Translations under genes and position numbers: made by a program
The notes under the pieces: generated by a model
What the model was told of the DNA's origin: nothing
The model's input: the letters and a program-made list of their open reading frames with translations, nothing else
Databases searched by the model: none
Origin: UBA937 sp031549725
GTDB lineage: Bacteria > Spirochaetota > Spirochaetia > Treponematales > Breznakiellaceae
Reading direction: 5' to 3'
DNA length: 64,000 bases
Assembly (NCBI GenBank): GCA_031549725.1
Contig: JAVBPH010000028.1
Coordinates: forward strand, 1-64,000
Shown here: positions 58,333 to 64,000 of the stretch, piece after piece
Layout of the letters: every line of letters begins with the position of its first letter
Position numbering within the stretch: the first letter of the stretch is position 1

Positions 58333-58665
58333 ATGTTTGTTTCAATAGCGGTAGACCCGGGATCGGAAGAACGGGCCAGGGAATTGGCCAGTCTTTTGAC
58401 CCAATACGGGTTTGAGAAGATCCAGCGTGGGTTATGGGAATCGGCTTTTATTTCTCCTGAAACTCTCAACCGGGTTAAGAAAGATCTTGACAGGACCTGT
58501 GATGCCTTTGACAGACTGCGCCTCTTCCAGTTTCCTGTTGACGGAACCCTGGTGTTAACCACCCTCAGGGATAAAAAATGGAGACGCCTTGTGGCCAGGG
58601 GAGGAAACGAAAAGCCCGTTTCGGTCCAGCCAAAGGTTATAAAGAAAAAACCCACGAGGCCATAG
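58333..58665 (+). CDS. Orphan Cas2/VapD-like ferredoxin-fold protein
   Basis: 110 residues. MFVSIAVDPG, a helix (ARELASLLTQYG), FEKIQRGLWESAFIS, a second helix (RVKKDLDRTCDAFDRLRLFQ) and GTLVLTTLRD follow the order of Cas2/VapD proteins. The strand-1 Asp is kept. The basic tail (RRLVARGG ... KKKPTRP) is unusual. No CRISPR array, cas1 or toxin partner is in the window. It precedes prfB by 55 bp on the same strand, so it may be a housekeeping relative, perhaps an RNA-binding nuclease. Confidence 0.5.
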   Translation: MFVSIAVDPGSEERARELASLLTQYGFEKIQRGLWESAFISPETLNRVKKDLDRTCDAFDRLRLFQFPVDGTLVLTTLRDKKWRRLVARGGNEKPVSVQPKVIKKKPTRP

Positions 58666-58720
58666 GGGGCTTTCCCGGAACCCGCCGGTTTTGGAAAAGC
58701 CCCGTACCCAAGGAGTTAGT

Positions 58721-59828
58721 ATGCTTTTAAGTGAATTAAACGGACCTGTCCGGGAATTGAAGTCCCAAATCCATGAAACCCGGAGGCGTCTTTGACGATG
58801 CTTCTTTTGACAGGAAAATTGCAGATCTAGAGGCAATGGCCGGATCTGAAGGTTTTTGGAATGACAGTTCCAAGGCTGAAAAACATATGGCCGAACTGAA
58901 AGCATTGAAGTCCCGGTATGAACCCTGGAAGGATTTATCCGCGGAAATTGATGATCTGGAGGTTCTTCTGGAACTGGCGGAAGAAGTCAACGATGAATCC
59001 CAGGCGGCGGAAATAGAATCCAGCCTTGGGGATATCCAGGCCAGATATGATAAACAGAATATCTATGAGCTCATGCCCGGCGAGGTTGACCGGAACGGCT
59101 GCTTCCTTACGATCCACGCGGGGGCAGGCGGGACCGAAGCCTGCGACTGGGCATCCATGCTGTACCGGATGTATATCCGCTGGGCGGAGCGCAGGGAATT
59201 TTCCGTGGAAGAAGTTGATATGCTTGAGGCCGAAGGGGGCATTAAGTCAGCTACGGTACAGATTAATGGTGATTATGCCTACGGTTACCTGAAGGGCGAG
59301 TCCGGGGTGCACCGGCTGGTCCGGATTTCCCCCTTTGATTCCAACGCCCGGAGACATACTTCGTTTGCATCGGTATATGTATTCCCGGTTATTGATGATT
59401 CCATTGAAGTGGATATCCGTCCGGAGGATCTCCGGGTGGATACCTACCGTTCCGGCGGCGCGGGCGGTCAGCATGTGAATAAAACCGACAGTGCGGTCCG
59501 GATGACCCACCTGCCCACGGGACTTGTGGTGGCCTGCCAGAATGAACGGAGCCAGATAAAGAACCGGGCTACAGCCATGAGCATGCTTAAAGCCCGGCTG
59601 TATGAATATTACCGTCAGGAAAAAGAAAAAGAAAATGAACGTTTTGCCCAGGAGAAGAAAGATATATCCTGGGGAAACCAGATCAGGTCCTATGTCTTCC
59701 AGCCTTATACTATGGTAAAGGATTACCGGACCAAGGCTGAAATGGGGAATATCCAGGCTGTTATGGACGGGGATATCGATCCATTTATAGAGGAGTATTT
59801 GCGTTTTGCGTGGAAGAACAACAGCTAA
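58721..59828 (+). CDS. prfB: Peptide chain release factor 2 (programmed +1 frameshift)
   Basis: About 368 residues. The zero frame runs 24 codons from the ATG at 58721 (AAGGAG upstream) to an in-frame TGA at 58793-58795; reading continues in the +1 frame from GAC at 58794. Hallmarks are RISPFDSNARRHTS (SPF recognition motif) and RSGGAGGQHVNKTD (GGQ, about 246). RF2 ends translation at UGA and UAA. The frameshift is the known autoregulation: low RF2 favours shifting at its own UGA. Confidence 0.95.
58782..58796 (+). promoter_or_regulatory. RF2 +1 frameshift site
   Basis: The internal Shine-Dalgarno GGAGG (58782-58786), a 3-nt spacer, then CTT TGA C. This is the spacing of the E. coli site. 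Confidence 0.92.
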
Positions 59829-61311
59829 TAAGATACTATCCGGAAAAAAAAATGTTCTTCCCCTGGTGACCGTAACCGGGAAAATTCTGATTTTGGCGGG
59901 GTTATGTTTTTTTATTTTCTGCCGGCCCCTGTATGCCCGGGCTTCATTGGAAATGACCGAAGATGTACCTCTTTATACCACCTGGACCCTTTGCATTACC
60001 AGCTTTGACACCTCCGGTCTTTCCCCGGCAAAACGTATTATGGGAAATCTTATAACCCGGAATATGGTGGATGAACTTTCATCCCTGGATGCCCGGGTCC
60101 GTTCCCCGGAAGAAACCATGTACTACACCGAGTATGCCTGGAACCAGGCCAGGCTGGAAGCCGGACAGGCTTTAAAAAAGAAAAGAGATGAAAGGGACGC
60201 ACTTTTCTTTAGTGGTGATACGGAATGGAATTATAAAAACAAAGTAAAAAAAATTGATAATGAAATAAAAACCCTGGAAGCAAAATACGAGCTCCAGGAA
60301 TCCGGGTTTCCCCTGGTTGCGGGGAACCCTAATTTCGCCCTGGCCCAGCAGAATCTTTCAGGAACCTTTCCCCCAGTCCCAATGGACGGGATGGAATATT
60401 CCTTCTGTAAGGAACAAAAAATTGATGGTTTCCTGACAGGAACCATTTCGGAATATTACGGCAGGGTTTATGCGGCCATCAGGTTGTATACCCTTTACAG
60501 CCGGTCCTATGTTTACGAGGATTTTATTCTGTTTTCCGTTGAGGACCAGCAGCTGGCCGTTTCCGGACTTGCCAGCCGCCTGAAGGCGGTGCTTTCCGGT
60601 ATTGAGCCTTCGGCAATAATTGTAAAGGCCGAACCGGAGGATGCCCTGATCCTCCTGAACAACACCTATGCGGGCCGGGGAAATTCCGGGGAAAGGGACC
60701 ACAGTCCCGGGACGGTGGATGTGGAAGTGTTTGCAGACGACCACAGGAATAAAAAATTCCAGGTTGACCTGGTCAGCGGGGAATTGGCCGAGGTCTTTAT
60801 CAATCTGCAGCCCATTATGTATGAAGCCTTTGATCTGGATACCGCCGGCGGACTTGCCGCTTCGGTGTACCTGGGTTCAACCTTTATGGGAAAAACACCG
60901 ATCACCCTGAACATCGTACCGGACCAGCATGAATATATTACCATGGAAAATGAAAGGGGCGAGACCATCTCGTTTGTGTATAATGGCAGCACCCCCTCGG
61001 CAACCATCGCCCTGGTTCCTCCCAAAGATAATGGTAAAACCCTTGAAGATTACAGAAAAAGCTTTTATGGGGCTTATGGAAGATTTTGGATTACCCTTCC
61101 CCTGGCGGTCATTATCAATGGAGTAGCTACCGCATCGGTGGATGCATATAATTACTCCGGTAATGCCGATACCTATGACAGCGCAGTCACGGCCCGGAAT
61201 GTTGCCATTGGTTCCATAGTGGTGGCCGGGGGGTTCCTGGTGGAAACCCTGATAAGAATGGGAATCTATTTATATAAATCAAATTCGGAAGATGTAACTA
61301 CAATTAAATGA
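59806..61311 (+). CDS. Exported PEGA-like protein
   Basis: 501 residues from a TTG that overlaps prfB (AGGAG 10 nt upstream); the start is uncertain. A signal anchor (GKILILAGLCFFIFCRPLYA), a helical part (ALKKKRDERDALFFSGDTEW), a beta part (IDGFLTGTISEYYGRVYAAI), a PEGA-like segment (AIIVKAEPEDALILLNNTYA ... GELAEVFINL), and a C-terminal membrane segment (VAIGSIVVAGGFLVETLIRM) are seen. It may anchor to the envelope. The family is seen in spirochaetes; function unknown. Confidence 0.6.
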   Translation: MRGRTTANKILSGKKNVLPLVTVTGKILILAGLCFFIFCRPLYARASLEMTEDVPLYTTWTLCITSFDTSGLSPAKRIMGNLITRNMVDELSSLDARVRSPEETMYYTEYAWNQARLEAGQALKKKRDERDALFFSGDTEWNYKNKVKKIDNEIKTLEAKYELQESGFPLVAGNPNFALAQQNLSGTFPPVPMDGMEYSFCKEQKIDGFLTGTISEYYGRVYAAIRLYTLYSRSYVYEDFILFSVEDQQLAVSGLASRLKAVLSGIEPSAIIVKAEPEDALILLNNTYAGRGNSGERDHSPGTVDVEVFADDHRNKKFQVDLVSGELAEVFINLQPIMYEAFDLDTAGGLAASVYLGSTFMGKTPITLNIVPDQHEYITMENERGETISFVYNGSTPSATIALVPPKDNGKTLEDYRKSFYGAYGRFWITLPLAVIINGVATASVDAYNYSGNADTYDSAVTARNVAIGSIVVAGGFLVETLIRMGIYLYKSNSEDVTTIK

Positions 61312-61319
61312 GGAATGGT

Positions 61320-62198
61320 ATGGGATCGGTAAGTTTTGCAGAACGGATTAAAAAATTTTTCGGTGTCCGGAACACCATTTCCGAAGATGTTTTTGATGAC
61401 CTGGCGGATCTTTTAATTGAAGGTGATTTTGGGGCGGCTGAAGCTTTTAATACGGTGGAAGAATTACAGGGTATCAGCAAAAAAAATAAATTAAATGACG
61501 GGGAAGCGGTCCGGCTTGCCCTGGCGGAACTGCTTGAACAGAAACTTGTTTCCAGGGATCCTCCCGTACTGGACCGGGAAAAACTCACGGTAGTTCTCCT
61601 TCTGGGGGTCAACGGCGTGGGGAAAACCACCTCCGTGGCAAAGCTGGCAAATATGTATAAAGCCGGCGGCGCCCAGGTCGTCCTGGCTGCGGCGGATACC
61701 TTCAGGGCGGCTGCCATAGACCAGCTGCGCATCCACGGGGACCGCCTGGGTATCAGGGTGGTGGCCCACAAACAGGGGGGCGATCCCGCGGCGGTTATAT
61801 ACGACGCGTTGGAAGCAGCCAAAGCCGGAGGGAACAATGTTATTATTGCGGATACCGCAGGAAGGATGCATACAAAAAATGCCCTGGTGGAGGAACTGAA
61901 AAAAATCGACCGGGTCCTGGAATCCAGGGCAGCCCATGCGGATTATTATAAATTCCTGGTCCTGGACAGTACCACCGGCAGGAACGCCCTGGCCCAGGCG
62001 GAGATTTTCCATGATGCGGTAAACCTGGATGGGGTCATCCTGACTAAGTACGATTCCAGCGCCCGGGGGGGAATTGTGTTTTCCCTGTCCGGAGGATTAA
62101 AACTGCCGGTTATTTATGTGTGTGATGGAGAAAAATACGAAAACATCCGGGCCTTTAATCCCCATGCTTATACAAGAGAATTTCTCGGCCTTGAATAA
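61320..62198 (+). CDS. ftsY: Signal recognition particle receptor FtsY
   Basis: 292 residues from the ATG at 61320 (GAGG, 6 nt). NG domain only, without the long acidic A region of E. coli. G1 is LGVNGVGKTTSVAKLA; DTFRAAAIDQL follows; G3 is DTAGRMHT. G4 reads TKYDSSARGG instead of the usual TKLDGTAKGG. It binds SRP-ribosome complexes at the membrane for protein insertion. Its 3' end overlaps the next gene. Confidence 0.93.
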   Translation: MGSVSFAERIKKFFGVRNTISEDVFDDLADLLIEGDFGAAEAFNTVEELQGISKKNKLNDGEAVRLALAELLEQKLVSRDPPVLDREKLTVVLLLGVNGVGKTTSVAKLANMYKAGGAQVVLAAADTFRAAAIDQLRIHGDRLGIRVVAHKQGGDPAAVIYDALEAAKAGGNNVIIADTAGRMHTKNALVEELKKIDRVLESRAAHADYYKFLVLDSTTGRNALAQAEIFHDAVNLDGVILTKYDSSARGGIVFSLSGGLKLPVIYVCDGEKYENIRAFNPHAYTREFLGLE

Positions 62199-63333
62199 CC
62201 ATTGTCTCAAACCATTTATTCTGGTGATTCTCCTTTTTCTGGCATCCATGGCGTATCCCGAGGAATGGTATATTTCAAATGCCGCGGGGATGGCCCTGGA
62301 AAAAGCCTATTCCCGGGCGGCTCTCCGGGAAAAATATGCCCTTAAAATTGAAGAGTATGGGCCGAATAAGATTCCCCCGGAAATTTCAGAATATATTGAT
62401 ACATCCGTTAGTATTCCTCCATCATTTACTGTGGAACTGTATACCCTTTATGAAAATAGCCAGGAAAAAGGCCATCGCTGGGTCCTCCGGTATTTCCGGG
62501 GCACCCCCTGGATTGTCCTATCCGTCAGGGAAGACGCTTCCCGGGGATTTGCCGAATACTACGATGAATCGGATTTTTTAATCCAGGAAGATACTTTCCT
62601 AAAGGAAAGTATTATTTCGACCCGGCATATATACAAAAACAGAATTCTCCTGCATTCTGAGACATGGCAAAACCCCAGGGAACAGACTGAAACTGTTTCC
62701 GTTCCGGGGAAAGACGAAACCGAAGTCCAGAAACCGGATGCGGGGGATAAACCCTCCGGGGCTGCGCTTCACCTCTGGACCGATACTTACCGGTACACCC
62801 GGGCGGGCGCGTTACGTTCCATGGAACGGATATTCCATTCGGACATGGAAAAAAGCGATATTACCCTTACTTATTTTACACCCCTGGGGCCGGGATATGA
62901 AAACAAAACTTTTACAGATCCCGGCCCTGCGGTGAGCTCCGATTTTATTTCTGATATAATAAACCGGGCCGATACCAGGATTGAATATATTACCGATAGT
63001 CATGGTAGAGTGGTAACTGAAATACATAAAGATGCGGAAGGTAAAAAAACAGGAGAATTAACCAACATTTGGTCCGGGGACAGGCTTGTATCAATTACCT
63101 GGAATGGGGAAAATGATACAAGACGAATCGAGTATGAATATGATAGTAATGGTGATAGAATAATTGAACGGAATTTCCGGAACGGTATATTGGAACGCCT
63201 GGTCAGGATTGAAAAGGATTATGAAGTGGAAGAATTGTATTTGCAGGGACAACTGGTTTTAAAAGCTGTCTGGAAAGACGGACAAAAGATTTCGGAAGAA
63301 CAGATCAGACAAATCCCGGGAAGAAGGCCCTGA
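62164..63333 (+). CDS. Exported protein with RHS/MORN-like strand repeats
   Basis: About 389 residues from the ATG at 62164; a TTG at 62191 is an alternative. The signal peptide is LKPFILVILLFLASMAYPEE. The N-terminal part is unrecognised. The C-terminal 120 have short repeats of strand pairs (IEYITDSHGRVVTEIHKDAE; RIEYEYDSNGDRIIERNFRN; ELYLQGQLVLKAVWKDGQ) like RHS/MORN-type sheets. It overlaps ftsY by 35 bp and its stop overlaps the lolC/E start, so an envelope role linked to that transporter is possible. Confidence 0.6.
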   Translation: MLIQENFSALNNHCLKPFILVILLFLASMAYPEEWYISNAAGMALEKAYSRAALREKYALKIEEYGPNKIPPEISEYIDTSVSIPPSFTVELYTLYENSQEKGHRWVLRYFRGTPWIVLSVREDASRGFAEYYDESDFLIQEDTFLKESIISTRHIYKNRILLHSETWQNPREQTETVSVPGKDETEVQKPDAGDKPSGAALHLWTDTYRYTRAGALRSMERIFHSDMEKSDITLTYFTPLGPGYENKTFTDPGPAVSSDFISDIINRADTRIEYITDSHGRVVTEIHKDAEGKKTGELTNIWSGDRLVSITWNGENDTRRIEYEYDSNGDRIIERNFRNGILERLVRIEKDYEVEELYLQGQLVLKAVWKDGQKISEEQIRQIPGRRP

Positions 63334-64000
63334 TGGGTTCTTTTAAATGGATTGGGTTTACTGCAGCCCGTTATATACGTTCCAGAAAAAGGGATAAATC
63401 TACACCAACCTCAATTCTTGCTGTTCTGGGGATCGGGATTGGGGTTTTGGCTTTGACGGTTATTCTCGGGGTAATGAATGGATTCCAGTTGGGATTCATC
63501 GAGAGCATCCTGGAAATTTCATCCTACCACATACGGATAGAGTCCTTTCCGGAAGGGGCCAGGGGTGAAGCAATAAAACAGGAAATACTTTCCATACCCC
63601 AGGTCCGTTCGGCGGTGGAATTCGAGGAAATCCAGGGTCTCATCCGGGGAAAGAGAAGCAGCCAGCAGGTTTGTATTATCCGGGGAGTCTCCGGGGATGT
63701 GCTGGCCCAGGACCAGGGAATGGCGGATAAACTTACGTTTGAATCCGGTTCATTTGATTTATCCAAGGATACTTCAATTCTCCTGGGTGCTGAATTGGCC
63801 CGGCGTATTTCTGTTGGCCTGGGTGATGAGATCAATCTGCTTTCCATTTCCGGTTTGACCTCCGAGGAAGCCGGAACTGCCCAGACAAATTATATCATCA
63901 CGGGGATCTTCCGGACGGGTTTTTATGAATATGATTTAGGCTGGGGTTTTATCAATATTGATAAAGCCGAAGAAATTATTGGAACGAACCAGGGGGCATC
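63333..64000 (+). CDS. LolC/LolE-type ABC transporter permease (5' part)
   Basis: Open to the window end; the start ATG overlaps the previous stop (TGATG). WIGFTAARYIRSRKRDKSTP and ILAVLGIGIGVLALTVILGV, then MNGFQLGFIESILEISSYHI, are the N-terminal signature of LolC/E. A MacB-like periplasmic domain follows (VRSAVEFEEIQGLIRG ... SILLGAELARRISVGLGDEI). The complex releases outer-membrane lipoproteins from the inner membrane. Whether C or E cannot be told. Confidence 0.88.
   Translation, partial: MGSFKWIGFTAARYIRSRKRDKSTPTSILAVLGIGIGVLALTVILGVMNGFQLGFIESILEISSYHIRIESFPEGARGEAIKQEILSIPQVRSAVEFEEIQGLIRGKRSSQQVCIIRGVSGDVLAQDQGMADKLTFESGSFDLSKDTSILLGAELARRISVGLGDEINLLSISGLTSEEAGTAQTNYIITGIFRTGFYEYDLGWGFINIDKAEEIIGTNQGA

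Noticed and set aside
58333..58665. CRISPR-Cas locus
   Set aside because: Only a Cas2-like orphan is present; I found no array of regularly spaced repeats and no cas1 or effector gene.

Overview
The window looks like a chromosome segment of a treponeme-type spirochaete, probably one with a larger genome than the host-restricted pathogens. The host flanks carry proteins of treponemal type: a UPF0164 outer-membrane barrel protein, a very large SpoIIE phosphatase with a periplasmic ectodomain, and several exported TPR, FN3 and PEGA-like proteins. Host DNA is visibly richer in G and C than the central block. The genus is an inference; no rRNA is present.

Layout. 1-12.1 kb is host: a hairpin cluster, a UPF0164/TPR/SpoIIE surface-and-signalling group, then a thiI + cysteine desulfurase pair flanked by two copies of a 26-bp palindromic repeat. 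A tRNA-Val(UAC) follows at 12100-12174. Its 3' half is the attachment site of a roughly 40-kb prophage, with a 48-bp direct repeat at 12128-12175 and 52190-52237. A third, degenerate att copy at 53794-53839 plus an integrase fragment at 52262-52677 marks the remains of an older element in the same site; this remnant also holds a hicAB pair. From 53.9 kb on is host again: a methyltransferase, a CD3324-type regulator, a duplicated CmpB-like membrane protein, an exported FN3/TPR protein, an orphan Cas2-like protein, prfB with its programmed +1 frameshift, a PEGA-like protein, ftsY, an exported protein and the start of a lolC/E permease gene.

The prophage is a contractile-tailed (myovirus) phage. 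Its head genes are lambda-like (GpA-type terminase, lambda-type portal, ClpP-like protease, gpD and gpE-like proteins) and its tail genes are Mu-like (sheath, tube, frameshifted chaperone pair, tape measure, DNA-circularisation protein, LysM hub, spike, gp46/gp47/gp48-like baseplate, fibre). Late genes run rightwards (13.8-36.8 kb) and include a lysis cassette with embedded Rz/Rz1-type spanins and a hicAB module with its own promoter. Early, replication, partition and methylation genes run leftwards (49.4-37.0 kb) from a repressor/operator region: many small proteins, SSB, ParA, ParB, a Dam-type methylase, a D5-like primase-helicase, nucleotide enzymes and a C5 cytosine methylase. An AntA-like antirepressor and two accessory genes lie at the right end.

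The most unusual signal is a 15-bp element, AAAAGTTAGTAGCTG. I found it three times, each 30-32 bp before the ATG of a late-operon first gene (small terminase, connector, protease). Each copy is followed after exactly 17 bp by a -10-like hexamer. The predicted +1 falls on, or within 2 nt of, the ATG, and none of the three genes has a Shine-Dalgarno sequence. This suggests a phage-specific late promoter class that makes leaderless mRNAs. Other points of note are a duplicated 50-60-aa orphan gene (17294 and 46741), a tandem pair of small paralogues (48326-48699), a ParAB system in an integrating phage, and a virion-type gene on the early strand.
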